Shown here: positions 25,612 to 39,200 of the stretch, in pieces | How the letters are laid out: each line of letters begins with the position of its first letter | Numbering within the stretch: the first letter of the stretch is position 1 | Assembly: GCA_000719025.1 (NCBI GenBank) | Contig: JODP01000002.1 | Span: 434,001 to 498,000, forward strand | From: Kineosporia aurantiaca JCM 3230 | GTDB taxonomy: Bacteria; Actinomycetota; Actinomycetes; Actinomycetales; Kineosporiaceae | Length of the DNA stretch: 64,000 nucleotides | Reading direction: 5' to 3' | Made by a program: the position numbers and the translations under genes | Notes under the pieces: model-generated | What the model was told of the DNA's origin: nothing | Databases searched by the model: none | What the model saw: only the letters and a program-made list of their open reading frames with translations

Positions 25612-25940
25612 GCGGTTCGGATCCCGGCTCCGGCCACTCTCAGTCACCGGGCACGGACGACCGAGGGCGGTGGTCCGGCGAACGGGGCCGATCCTCGCCC
25701 GTTCGTTCCTTCCGAGAATCCGCACGGACCGCTCGGTTTGGCGAAATTGTGCCTCTGAGCTGCGACGATACGTCTTCGTAGGCGAGTGTGGCTTCTCACA
25801 TGCCGCACACGGGTTGTCCGTATCGACTGACCGGTGCGGTCCGGAATGAGTAGGGTGACTTAGCGCTCGCATGATGCCGGGCCCATCGATCCAAGCAGCC
25901 TGTCCATGGCCGAGCGAAGTCAGAGAGGTCCAGCCGCGAC
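25612..25940. other. Non-coding gap before the GH26-like gene
   Basis: These 329 bases contain no gene I can support. The right half is moderately less GC-rich and must hold the promoter of the next gene. I see no clear terminator hairpin with a T-run after the binding-protein gene, nor a recognisable operator. Confidence 0.4.
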
Positions 25941-28900
25941 ATGCCACGTCCGAGCGTTTCGGATCAGGAGCAGCCCCGCAGCCGAAGAGAGATGCGGGAG
26001 CGGGAGCGGCTGCACGCCTCCGCTCCGGAGACCCCGGCACCGGTTGCGCCCGAGCCGGTTGCGCCGGAACCGGCTCCGGACGACCGGGGCCACGGGCGCC
26101 GGGCCGCATCCCCTCCCGCCTCGTCCCCACCACCGTCCGCTTACGACGCGGGACGATCTGTTTATCCCGCAGGTCCGGACTCTTTCGGGCGGCCGTCGGC
26201 CGGCCCCGGTCCGGGACAGCCTGTTTCGAGCCAGGCACCTTCGGTCATCCCTACCGTAACGGAAGATTCCCGGTACGGCAGCCCGGACCGGCTTTCCCGG
26301 TCCGCCCGCCCGGATCGCCCGCAGGAATGGGTCCAGGACCGGGCGCCGGGCCAGGACACCTGGGCCCCGCCGCGCCCGTCCCCCGTTCCCCCGGTCTCGC
26401 AGCCCCAGGCCGCTCCGCAGTACACGAGCGAACCCTTCCCGCCGGCCGGTCCGCAGTCGCCACGTCCCACCCAGGGGTACTACAGCCCGTCCGCCGCGAC
26501 TCCGCCGTCGATCCCGATCCCGCTGGACTCCTCGCACGGCCCGGCGCCTCGGCTGCCCGGCCCGGAAGCGCCCAGGCGGGTTCTGCCCGGTGTGCCCGGG
26601 GTGGATTCCGGCCGCAGCCCGTTGTCCGGGCCGCTTCCGGCTTCCGGTCCGCGTTCTTCGGACCCGTTTCCGGGGCGGAACGGCACGCCCGCCGGTGGCG
26701 GTCCGCGGATGCGTCAGCACGGCACCCCCTCCGGCTTCACTCCCCCCGGCCTGGAACGACCCGGCCTCGAACGACCCGGCCCGGAACGACCCGGTGGCGG
26801 GCGCCCGGGTCCGGATGCCCTGCGTCCCGGTGGCCCGCGGTCGGACGGTCTGCGTCCGGGTGGTCCTGGCGGTGCGCGTCCCGAGGGTGGTGACCGCTGG
26901 AACGGCCCCCTCCCGGGTTCCCGCCCCGCCGCGTCCCCCTTGTCCGGTACCGACGCTCCGCAGAACCGCGACCGTGGCGGCCCCTACACCCCCACCCCTC
27001 CGGACTCCCTGCTCGGCGGCCCGAGCACACCCCTGGACGACCCGTTCCCCGCGTCCCGCCGCGACTCGGGCCCCTTCCCTGCCGGCCGCCCCGAATCCCG
27101 CCGAAGTTCCTCTCCGGCACCAGGTTTCGAGCCCTCGCGAGGCCGCCGGCCGGGTCCTTCGGACGATCACGCACCCCTGCCCGGCGACCGCTTCGGTGGG
27201 CCGGGCCGGCCTCCTGGCCCGCGGCCCGACTCACCGCCCCAGGGGCTTCTGGGGCGCGACGCCGGCCTGCCCGAGCCCTCGCGCGGCCGGTCGAACCGCA
27301 ATGGCGGACGCCCGGATTCCCAGCCGCAGGGCTTGCTCGGCCGGGACGGCGACCCCTTCGACTCCCCGCCGCGAGGGCGTCCCGGCCGTAATGGTGGACG
27401 CCTGGACTCACCGCCGCAGGGGCTCCTCGGCGGCCCGGACCCGATTTCCCGCGAGCGGGGTCGTCCTGGCCCCGATTCGCCGCCCCCGGGTTTGCGCGGC
27501 AGCGACGCCGAACCTTTTGGCGCTCCGCCCCGCGGTCGTCCCGGCCGCGGACGTCCCGACTCACCTCCCCAGGGACTCCTGGGTCGCGACGGCGAACCAC
27601 TGGACTCCCCGCCGAGGGGCCGGCCCCAGCGGGGCGAGCGTCCCGACTCGCCGGCCCAGGGCCTTCTCGGTCGCAATGGCGAGCCCTTCGACAGTCCGCC
27701 CCGCGGTCGTCCCAGCCGCGGACGTCCCGACTCACCTCCCCAGGGACTCCTGGGTCGCGACGGCGAACCGCTCGACTCCCCACCCCGAGGTCGCCCGGGC
27801 CGCAACGGTGCTGAGCCGGACTCCGAGTTCGCCCCCCGCGGTCTCTACGGCCGCGACGTCGAACTCCCCGGCGGCCCCCGCGACCGCGGAAGAAGTGGAC
27901 GCCCGGATCCCGACGAGGAATCGCCGGCGCGGGGGCTTCGTGGTCGGCAGCCCGCCGGTAGGCCCGGTCCGGGTTCCCCGCCGCAGGGTCTGCACGGGCG
28001 CAACCGCCGCAACCAGAACCCTGGATCACCCGCTCAAGGAGTAGGTGGCCGCCCGGCCGGCAACGGGCGTTCCTCTGGGAGCGCCAGCCTGGACAGCCTG
28101 GCCGGTCCCAGCAACCGGGGCATCGGTCCGCGTCCGCCGCAGCAGCCGCAGAGCATGCGGCCGGTCAAGAAGACCTGGCGGGACTGGCGGCCCAACCAGA
28201 TCACCCTGCGCCGCAGTCAGGTGCTCACCCTCGGGCTGGTCACCGCCCTGGTGATCCTGGTGGCGGCGGCCGGGGTCTACCGGTCCCGCACGGCCGACAC
28301 CAGCAGCGTCGGCATAGCGGGGGCCAACCCGTCCGCGGAGTCGACCACCGCCGCGCCGGTGACCGCGCTTCCTCTGAAGGGCCGGATGGGCGCCTACACC
28401 GGTACCGACCGGGCGGCCAACAACGCCTTCGCGGACTGGTGGGGACAGAAGCTCACCTACGCGGTCGACTTCGGTGGGCGCGGCACCTGGGCGGAGATCG
28501 CCGACCCGGCCTCGGTCCTGGCCGAGTGGAAGGGTAGCGGCCGCACCCTGGTGCTGGCCGTCCCGATGCTGCCGGAGGAGCTGATCCCGGGTTACCAACC
28601 CGACGACACCAGCGACGCGACCCAGGCCAAGAAGGAAGCCTTCATGAAGCGGGGCGGCCAGGGCGAGTACAACCAGTACTTCCGGCAGCTCGCCGAGAAC
28701 CTGGTGGCCGCCGACCAGCCGAAGGCCGTCCTTCGGATCGGCTGGGAGATGAACATCGAGACCTGGATGTGGGGCACCAGCGACACCGCTGCCTACAAGA
28801 CCTTCTTCCAGCAGATCGTGAAGACCATGCGGTCGGTCGACGGGGCCAAGTTCAAGTTCGACTTCAACGTGAACAACGGCTTCAACCCGCACGCGGGCGA

Positions 28901-29345
28901 GGAGTACTACCCCGGCGACAAGTACGTGGACTACGTCGGGGTGGACACGTACGACATCGACGGCAACGTGTACGACGCCAAGTACGCCAACCCGAAGAAG
29001 TGCGACCAGGCCTGCCGCCAGGAGGCCCAGACGACGGCCTGGAACGAGGCCATCTTCGGCGGGCCGCACGGGCTGAACTTCTGGACCGACTTCGCCCAGC
29101 AGCACAAGAAGCCGATCTCGCTGCCGGAGTGGGCCGTGTGGGACCGCTACGCGGACGGCACCGGGGGCGCCGACGACCCGCTGTTCATCGAGTTCATGCA
29201 CGACTTCATCACCCGGCCGTCGAACAACGTCGCCTACGCGAACTACTTCGAGTTCAACTCCAACCAGGGTGAGCACAGCCTCCAGGAGTCGTTCCCGAAG
29301 TCGGCCAAGACGTTCCGGAAGCTGTTCGGCAAGAGCGCGAACTAG
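25941..29345 (+). CDS. Giant membrane-anchored GH26-like glycoside hydrolase with a repeat-rich tail
   Basis: This 1,134-residue protein has three parts. Residues 1 to about 740 are Pro/Arg/Gly/Ser-rich, with repeats of the pattern RPDSPPQGLLGRDGEPLDSP in about 450-700. A membrane helix lies at about 761-780 (LTLGLVTALVILVAAAGVY). From about 813 a globular domain follows that matches glycoside hydrolase family 26 (mannanases and related): MGAYTGTD at its start, IGWEMN with likely acid/base Glu936, and SLPEWAVW with likely nucleophile Glu1063. The topology should be N-terminus inside and enzyme outside. Substrate could be a cell-surface or exopolysaccharide. A strong terminator follows. Start ATG 25941 has AGAGAGG at loose spacing, so the N-terminus is less certain. 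Confidence 0.82.
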   Translation: MPRPSVSDQEQPRSRREMRERERLHASAPETPAPVAPEPVAPEPAPDDRGHGRRAASPPASSPPPSAYDAGRSVYPAGPDSFGRPSAGPGPGQPVSSQAPSVIPTVTEDSRYGSPDRLSRSARPDRPQEWVQDRAPGQDTWAPPRPSPVPPVSQPQAAPQYTSEPFPPAGPQSPRPTQGYYSPSAATPPSIPIPLDSSHGPAPRLPGPEAPRRVLPGVPGVDSGRSPLSGPLPASGPRSSDPFPGRNGTPAGGGPRMRQHGTPSGFTPPGLERPGLERPGPERPGGGRPGPDALRPGGPRSDGLRPGGPGGARPEGGDRWNGPLPGSRPAASPLSGTDAPQNRDRGGPYTPTPPDSLLGGPSTPLDDPFPASRRDSGPFPAGRPESRRSSSPAPGFEPSRGRRPGPSDDHAPLPGDRFGGPGRPPGPRPDSPPQGLLGRDAGLPEPSRGRSNRNGGRPDSQPQGLLGRDGDPFDSPPRGRPGRNGGRLDSPPQGLLGGPDPISRERGRPGPDSPPPGLRGSDAEPFGAPPRGRPGRGRPDSPPQGLLGRDGEPLDSPPRGRPQRGERPDSPAQGLLGRNGEPFDSPPRGRPSRGRPDSPPQGLLGRDGEPLDSPPRGRPGRNGAEPDSEFAPRGLYGRDVELPGGPRDRGRSGRPDPDEESPARGLRGRQPAGRPGPGSPPQGLHGRNRRNQNPGSPAQGVGGRPAGNGRSSGSASLDSLAGPSNRGIGPRPPQQPQSMRPVKKTWRDWRPNQITLRRSQVLTLGLVTALVILVAAAGVYRSRTADTSSVGIAGANPSAESTTAAPVTALPLKGRMGAYTGTDRAANNAFADWWGQKLTYAVDFGGRGTWAEIADPASVLAEWKGSGRTLVLAVPMLPEELIPGYQPDDTSDATQAKKEAFMKRGGQGEYNQYFRQLAENLVAADQPKAVLRIGWEMNIETWMWGTSDTAAYKTFFQQIVKTMRSVDGAKFKFDFNVNNGFNPHAGEEYYPGDKYVDYVGVDTYDIDGNVYDAKYANPKKCDQACRQEAQTTAWNEAIFGGPHGLNFWTDFAQQHKKPISLPEWAVWDRYADGTGGADDPLFIEFMHDFITRPSNNVAYANYFEFNSNQGEHSLQESFPKSAKTFRKLFGKSAN
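27170..28040 (+). repeat. Coding repeat array in the GH26-like protein
   Basis: About a dozen imperfect copies of an 80-90-base unit coding RPDSPPQGLLGRDGEP(L/F)DSPPRGRPGR-like sequence. Two stretches of 68 bases, 27531-27598 and 27702-27769, differ at one position and are 171 bases apart, indicating recent duplication or gene conversion. The frame is kept. Confidence 0.8.
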
Positions 29346-29382
29346 ATCTTGTTCCGTCACAGACGCATCACCGTCCGTGACC

Positions 29383-29418
29383 ACCGGCCGGGTCACCGCA
29401 CCCGGCCGGTCGTATTTT
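29383..29418 (+). terminator. Rho-independent terminator
   Basis: Perfect 11-base stem ACCGGCCGGGT/ACCCGGCCGGT with a 6-base loop, followed by CGTATTTT. It starts 38 bases after the stop of the GH26-like gene. This is the most classical terminator in the window. Confidence 0.9.
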
Positions 29419-29680
29419 GACGGACTCTTTACATTTTTTAACGATCACCCTCAGCGAGGGGGCGGCTGCGCTGCCTCAATGCCCGAAGGGGCAACCGCGG
29501 CAACGCGGCGTGACGATGCATGTTAAATCCGCATGATCTCGGCCACATCACGTCACTGTCGATCTTCACCCCGTCTGAGCTGCGCAAACGGTGAATGGAC
29601 AGTACTACCGAACGTGTCCGGACACGTAGCACACCAGAGACCGTCCCCTATTACCCGGGTCACACTTTGCTGATCACATT

Positions 29681-29708
29681 TTGATTACTCCCCGAATGGC
29701 CGTAGTGT
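29681..29708 (+). promoter_or_regulatory. Promoter candidate of the NlpC/P60 gene
   Basis: TTGATT (29681-29686) and TAGTGT (29703-29708) with a 16-base spacer form a good sigma-A-type promoter about 40 bases upstream of the riboswitch. Just upstream lie GTCACA (29659-29664) and ATCACA (29673-29678), a direct repeat with 14-base period that could bind a regulator. Confidence 0.5.
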
Positions 29709-29743
29709 CGCCGTCGGCCCTTCACCCGAAGGGCCGGGCGGCC

Positions 29744-29912
29744 GTCCTGCCGAGGTCCATCGGCGGTCGCTCAGATCACTCAGATGGACGCCGGGGAACC
29801 ACCTGGTACCGGACCGCACCCGGGTCCGGCACCGCGGGGCAAAGTCGGCTCTCAGCCGACCGGGCAACTTCCGCCCGAGCCCGTCAGCTCACCTGGTAGG
29901 CGAGGGAAGGAC
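29744..29912 (+). ncRNA. Cyclic di-AMP riboswitch (ydaO-yuaA class)
   Basis: The leader of the NlpC/P60 gene matches the actinobacterial ydaO-yuaA consensus as I know it: GCCGGGGAACCACC near the 5' side, and ACTTCCGCCCGAGCCCGTC, AGCTCACCTGGTAGGCG and GGAAGGA at the 3' end. Helices are supported by pairing: GTCCT/AGGAC closing, GTCCATC/GATGGAC, CCGGACC/GGTCCGG, and GTCGGCT/AGCCGAC with a CTC loop. In this class c-di-AMP binding lowers expression of cell-wall hydrolases, which fits the gene downstream. Confidence 0.8.
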
Positions 29913-29921
29913 ACCACGTCT

Positions 29922-30773
29922 TTGGAGAAATCGCGCGTTCGAAGATCCGTCATGCCCCTGGGCGCCGTGGTCACCGGAGCAGCGTTGACCCTGACCGGAG
30001 GCATTCCGGCGATGGCCGCCAGCGGTTCGGCCGCCAACGGCAGTAATGACGAAGCTACGTCCGGCTCCGCGAAGCTCGAGACCGCCACCGTCAAGGTGAG
30101 CGACACCGAGACCGCCCGCATCACGCGGAAGTCCACCGCGAAGGCGACCAAGCGGCTCACCAAGAAGATCCGGGCCACCGCCAAGGTCACCGCCTGGTCC
30201 ACCCGGACCGCGAAGGCCACGCGGACCGTCGAGGTCACCACCAGCGCCGCCAGCTACGACACGGCGCTCGCCCAGGCCCGCAGCTCGGCGAAGCAGAAGG
30301 CGCACGACCGGGCCAGGGCCGCGGCGATCGCCGCGGCCGAGAAGCAGGCGGTCTCGCAGTCCAAGAAGAAGGCCAAGCACCGCGCCCTGGACAAGGCCGA
30401 GAAGCTCGCCGTCGCCAAGTTCAACAACACGGTGATCGCCGACGCGGCGAAGCTCAAGGGCACGCCGTACGTCTACGGCGGCACCAGCCGCAGCGGCTTC
30501 GACTGCTCCGGCTACGTGGGCTACGTCCTGCGCGAGGCCGGCGTGACCCACCTGAACCGGACCTCCTCCGGTCTGGTGTCGGACACCAAGCGGGTGTCCA
30601 AGCGGGCCAAGGCCAAGGGCGACCTGGTGTTCTTCACCAGTGGCTCGGGTGTCTACCACGTGGGCATCTACGCCGGTAACAACAAGATCTGGCACGCCCC
30701 CCGCCCGGGCAAGTCGGTGACCAAGGAGACGATCTGGACGTCCGGCTACGTCGTCGGCCGGGTCAAGGTCTGA
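29922..30773 (+). CDS. Secreted NlpC/P60 family cell-wall peptidase
   Basis: This 283-residue protein has a Sec signal (MEKSRVRR, then a hydrophobic core, cleavage near AMA-AS at 32-34), a long Lys/Ala/Thr-rich helical region (about 50-165), and a C-terminal NlpC/P60 domain. The catalytic triad is visible: Cys195 in SGFDCSGYV, His246 in VYHVGIY and His258 in WHAPRPG. Such enzymes cleave peptide bonds in peptidoglycan stems. I chose TTG 29922 because it gives a normal signal peptide after the riboswitch; the open frame upstream runs through the riboswitch itself. GGAAGGA, the end of the riboswitch, serves as its ribosome site, which suggests how the ligand could affect translation. Confidence 0.88.
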   Translation: MEKSRVRRSVMPLGAVVTGAALTLTGGIPAMAASGSAANGSNDEATSGSAKLETATVKVSDTETARITRKSTAKATKRLTKKIRATAKVTAWSTRTAKATRTVEVTTSAASYDTALAQARSSAKQKAHDRARAAAIAAAEKQAVSQSKKKAKHRALDKAEKLAVAKFNNTVIADAAKLKGTPYVYGGTSRSGFDCSGYVGYVLREAGVTHLNRTSSGLVSDTKRVSKRAKAKGDLVFFTSGSGVYHVGIYAGNNKIWHAPRPGKSVTKETIWTSGYVVGRVKV

Positions 30774-30805
30774 TCCTGGTCTGATCCTCTCCGGTTCAGC
30801 TCGAC

Positions 30806-30846
30806 GAAGCCGGGACCCCGATCGGGGTCCTGGCTTCTTCCGTTCC
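30806..30846 (+). terminator. Terminator after the NlpC/P60 gene
   Basis: Stem GAAGCC + GGACCCC / GGGGTCC + GGCTTC with a GATC loop and single-base bulges, followed by TTCCGTTCC. It lies 33 bases after the stop codon. Confidence 0.85.
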
Positions 30847-30943
30847 CGGACCGAGGTCCCGCCCCGGCTCCACAACGAGCCGGATGCCCCTTCCGCACCT
30901 ATGGTGATCTTCAGTCCCACCATTCGGTTTCCGGGAGGCACCC

Positions 30944-32179
30944 GTGGCACGACGACGCGCCCTGATCGCGGGGGGAGGGCTCGGCGGCCTGACGGCGGCC
31001 CTGGCGCTGAGCCGGCGCGGCTGGGAGGTCTGCGTGTTCGAGCAGGCCGCCACGCTGGAACCGGTCGCGGCCGGAATCAGCCTGTGGCCCAACGGTTTGC
31101 GGGCGCTGGACCAGCTCGGCGTCGGCGACGCGGTCCGCGCCGCCGGGCAGAGCCCCGGGCCCGGCGGGGTGCGCCGGCCGGACGGCAGCTGGCTGGTCCG
31201 CAACGACCTGTCCGCGGCCGTGCAGGAGCGGTTCGGTGAGCCCCTGGTACTGCTGCACCGGGCCGAGCTGGCCGACATCATCGTGCGCGCGCTGCCCTTC
31301 GGCGTGGTCCAAGCGGCCACCCGGGTCCTCGGCGTTCATCCCGGGGGCGAGGGCACCCCGGCCACGCTGATCACCGAGCACGGTGAGGGCGACGCCGACC
31401 TGGTGGTCGCGGCCGACGGTATCCGTTCAACCATGCGCAGTTTCCTGTTCCCGAACGAGGCCCCCACCGTCGGCCAGGTCGACGCGGTCGGCTACTCGTC
31501 CTGGCGGATGGTGGCGCCCAACCCGGGCAACCTGCCGGAAGACGGAACCGGGTTCGAGACCTGGGGCCCGGAGGGCCGCCGCTTCGCCGTGATGCCGCTC
31601 AAGCACAACCGGCTGTACTGCTACGCCATCGCCACCGAGACCAACGCCGAGGTCGGCAGCCCGCTGGACCGGCTGCACCAGCACTTCGGCGATTGGCACG
31701 AGCCGATCCCGGCCATCCTGGCCGGGCTGCACGAAGAAGACGTCATGCACCACGCGGTGGAGGACCTGCACCCGGGGTTACCCGCATTCCACCGGGGTCG
31801 GGTGGCAATCATCGGGGATGCGGCCCACGCCATGACCCCGGATCTCGGTCAGGGCGGCGGGATGGCGCTTGAGGACGCCGTGGTGCTGGGTTCGCTCGCC
31901 GGCGAGGGAAAGATCGGCGACGGGTACGTCAGTGTGCCGATCCCGGGGGTGCTCGAGGACTTCAGCCGGATGCGGCTGCCGCGGACCAGCATGGTGGCCC
32001 GGCGCTCGCGGCGGATGGGCCGGCTCAGCTCGTCGGCGCCCTATGCGGCTCAGGTGATGGCCGCGCGAATGGTGAACGTGCTGCCCGGACGTCCGGCCGC
32101 CCGGTCGCTCACCTCGATCGTGGACTGGCGGCCGCCGGAGTTGCCCCCGGCGGACCCGCCGCCGTCCACTGCTTGCTGA
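30944..32179 (+). CDS. FAD-dependent monooxygenase
   Basis: This 411-residue protein is a class A flavin monooxygenase of the salicylate/urate hydroxylase type, using FAD and NAD(P)H to hydroxylate a small organic compound. The dinucleotide-binding fold opens the protein (ALIAGGGLGGLTAALALSRRG), the mid-chain DG motif is AADGIRSTMRS, and the FAD ribityl block is AIIGDAAHAMTPDLGQGGGMALEDAV. The substrate cannot be read. The GTG at 30944 has GGGAGG upstream. Its end is one base from the end of the convergent malate dehydrogenase gene. The C-terminal tail is proline-rich. Confidence 0.92.
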   Translation: MARRRALIAGGGLGGLTAALALSRRGWEVCVFEQAATLEPVAAGISLWPNGLRALDQLGVGDAVRAAGQSPGPGGVRRPDGSWLVRNDLSAAVQERFGEPLVLLHRAELADIIVRALPFGVVQAATRVLGVHPGGEGTPATLITEHGEGDADLVVAADGIRSTMRSFLFPNEAPTVGQVDAVGYSSWRMVAPNPGNLPEDGTGFETWGPEGRRFAVMPLKHNRLYCYAIATETNAEVGSPLDRLHQHFGDWHEPIPAILAGLHEEDVMHHAVEDLHPGLPAFHRGRVAIIGDAAHAMTPDLGQGGGMALEDAVVLGSLAGEGKIGDGYVSVPIPGVLEDFSRMRLPRTSMVARRSRRMGRLSSSAPYAAQVMAARMVNVLPGRPAARSLTSIVDWRPPELPPADPPPSTAC

Positions 32180-32180
32180 C

Positions 32181-36192
<4,012 letters not shown>

Positions 36193-36217
36193 ACCGTTGA
36201 CAGTACCCGCATCGCGG

Positions 36218-39200
36218 CTACTGGGCCGGGTTGGGCGGACTGCCCTGGTCGCCCTGACCCGGACCGTGGAAGTGCACCTGGTTACGGCCGCCCTGCTTGG
36301 CCGCGTAGAGCCCCTGGTCGGCCCGGGCGAGCAGGGACTCCAGGGTCTCGTCCTGCTCGGTCAGGAAGGTCATGCCGACGCTGACGGTGACCTGGACCGG
36401 ACCGGACCGGGTCTGGACCGGTTCGTCGGCGATGCAGGCGCGCAGCCGTTCGGGCAGTGGACTGTCGTGCTGGGCGTCCTGCAGCAACACCGCGAACTCC
36501 TCGCCGCCGTAGCGGCCGAGCACGTCGGTCTTGCGGATCTGCTGGCCGAACCGCTCGGCCACCGTGCGGATCACGTCGTCGCCGGTGGGGTGGCCGTAGG
36601 TGTCGTTGACCCATTTGAAGTGGTCGATGTCGATCATCAGGGCGGTCAACCGGCGGCCGTGCCGCTTGGCCCCGGCCAGGTCGCGGGCGCCGACCTCGAA
36701 GAAGCGGCGCCGGTTCGGAACACCGGTCAGCTCGTCCACCACGGCCAGGTTCTGCACCTGCTGGAAGAGCATGGAGTTGTCGTAGGCGCTCATTCCCTGG
36801 GCGGCCAGGACCGCCGCCGTGCTGATCGTCTGGGCCAGGTCCACCCCGCCGGACTCGGCGCGGTCGGCCGTGCTGGCCACGATCATCACGCCCAGATCGG
36901 CGCCACGGGAGTGCATCGGCACGATGATCCAGGAGGCCACGCCGGCCAGGCGATCGGCGAGACCGGCCGGGATCATCTCGGGGGTACCCGCTCGGGGCTG
37001 GCGCAGGGCCAGCAGGGCCCGCAGTTTCGCGTCCTCGGCGATCGGCACCGGCTCGCCCTCGCTGGCGTCGCGCAGCAGGAAACCGTCCTCGACCGCGGAG
37101 ACCAGCCAGGACCGGTCGGCGTCGAGCACCGGGCCGGTGGCGGTGAGCAGCTCGCGCAGCACCTTGGCCGGGTCGTCGAGCTTCTCGGCCATCTCCCGCA
37201 ACGCGACCCCGAGCCGGGTGGCGACGGCCTGCTCGCGTTTCGCGGTCTCCATCGAGATCCGCAGCTGGGCCGTGCGCGCGGTCTCCATCGAGGTGGCGAT
37301 GTGGTTGGTCAGCGCGGACAGGATGTCCACGTCGCTGGAGGTGAAGATGCCCTTGGCGACCTGGCTGTCCAGGTAGACCACCCCGGTCATCCGGCCGTCC
37401 ACCTTCATCGGCGCGGCCAGCACCGAGCGCAGGCCGTGGGCCACCACGCTGCGAGTACCGAGCACCGCGCCCTCCTCGGTGCCGGTGAAGACCTGGGGCT
37501 TGCCGGTCTGCCGGACCCGATCGACCAGGGTGGTGCTGTAGCCGGTCAGTTCGGGGACGTCCCGGCCGTCGGCGTCCCGGCCGAGGTAGCGGGTCAGCCC
37601 ACCGGAAAGGCTGGCCTCTTCCGGGTCTTCGGGGATCAGGAACAGGTAGGCGCGGTCGGCCGAGAGCAGCTTGATCGTCTCGTCCAGGGCGATCCGGGCC
37701 AGCATCCGCGGGTCGAGCTCGCGGGCCGCGGCGGCGCTGACGGTCTGCAACGCCTGCAGACGCTGCCGCTCGTGCCCGGCCGTGTAGGTGCCCCCGCCGG
37801 TGCTGCTACTGGTTCCCCCGGCCCCGGCGCCGAGCCAGTCGGGACCGAGCCCGAACTCGGAGCCGACCTGCTGCGCGCGGTGCGGCCAGCCTTCGCCGAC
37901 CGCGATCGCGAACGCGTGCTGGGCCTGCCGGCGGGACTCCGGGCGCCCCAGCAGAGCCAGCGCGCGGGCCCGGATCCGGGCCACCTCGAAGGACACCGTC
38001 GGCGCGTCCGGGGTCAGGTACAGCCCGATCCCGGCCAGCTCGGCCAGCGCGCTGCCGGGACGGCCCTCGGCCACCTCCAGGTCGGCCCGCACCAGGGTGG
38101 CCAGGGCCTGGAGTTCCACACCGCCCGGGTGCTGCCCGGCCTGCCGGACCGCGTGCCGGGCCAGCTCCAGCCGGACCTCGCGCTCGTCCTCGCCGGAGGT
38201 CCGCAGCTGGGCCAGCCGGCCCACGGCGATCAGGTAGAACATCGGGTGGTGGGTCCGGAAGACCCGCTCCGGGTGCGGGTTCGCGGCCTCCACCTCGGCC
38301 GCCAGGGTGTCGAAGACCTTGCCGAAGTCACGCTGCTCGGCGAGCTGGAACAGGGTGGCCAGCTGCCGCAGCATGTCCAGGGTGGTCACCCGCTCGCAGG
38401 TCTGGCGGATCTGCCGCAGCTCGGTGCCGGCCTCCGGGAAGCGGCCGAGCAGCGAAAGCGTCATCGGGGCGGCCACGATGAACGGGGTGGCGTCCACGTT
38501 GCGGCCGGTCTGCCGGTTGCGGCCGCGGTCCAGCCAGTGCTGGGCCTCGGTGGTGCGGCCCATCGTGCAGGCCCGGGTGGCGAACACCGCGATCGCGTCG
38601 AGTTCCTGGCCGAGGTCCATCCAGGGGCCGTCGGCCTCCATGTCCCGGGTCCAGCGCACGCCGTCGTCCAGATTGCCGCCCCAGAAGGCCATTCCGCGCA
38701 GGTAGGTGTTGACCGCGCGGCGGGTCGGCAGCTCGGAGGCCGGGTCGGCGTCCACCTTGCGGAAGGCCCGCCGGGCCCGGGTGGCTCGGCCCTGGAAGGC
38801 CGCGACCATCCCGGTGGCGGCCTGGGCCTGGACGTTTCCGACGCCCGGGCCGACCCGCCGGGCGAGCGCGCGGGCATGCAGGGCGTGGGCCTGGGCCAGT
38901 GCGTGGTCGCGGCTGAAGAGGGCGACGAACGATGCCGTCGCGTGCAGCTGGATGGTGACCAGCAGCCGCTGCCGCACCTCCTCGTCCACCCGGCCGGGCC
39001 GCCGGAACAGGCTGGTCGCGGTGGCGAGAGCCAGCCGCAGCCAGGAACCCGCGATCATCACCGGGCGGAAGTCCGACAGCCGGATACCGAGTTCGCCCAG
39101 CCCGGTGCGGACCGCCGCCAGCGCCGCCGCGTTGTCCCAGTCGTCCTTGTGCAGATCGGCCAGGAGGGCGAACATCTCGGCCCGGCGGATCAGCGTGGTC

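Noticed and set aside
29784..29921. Longer NlpC/P60 protein starting at the ATG at 29784
   Set aside because: That start lies inside the riboswitch, and the added residues would precede the signal peptide. TTG 29922 gives a normal secreted protein.
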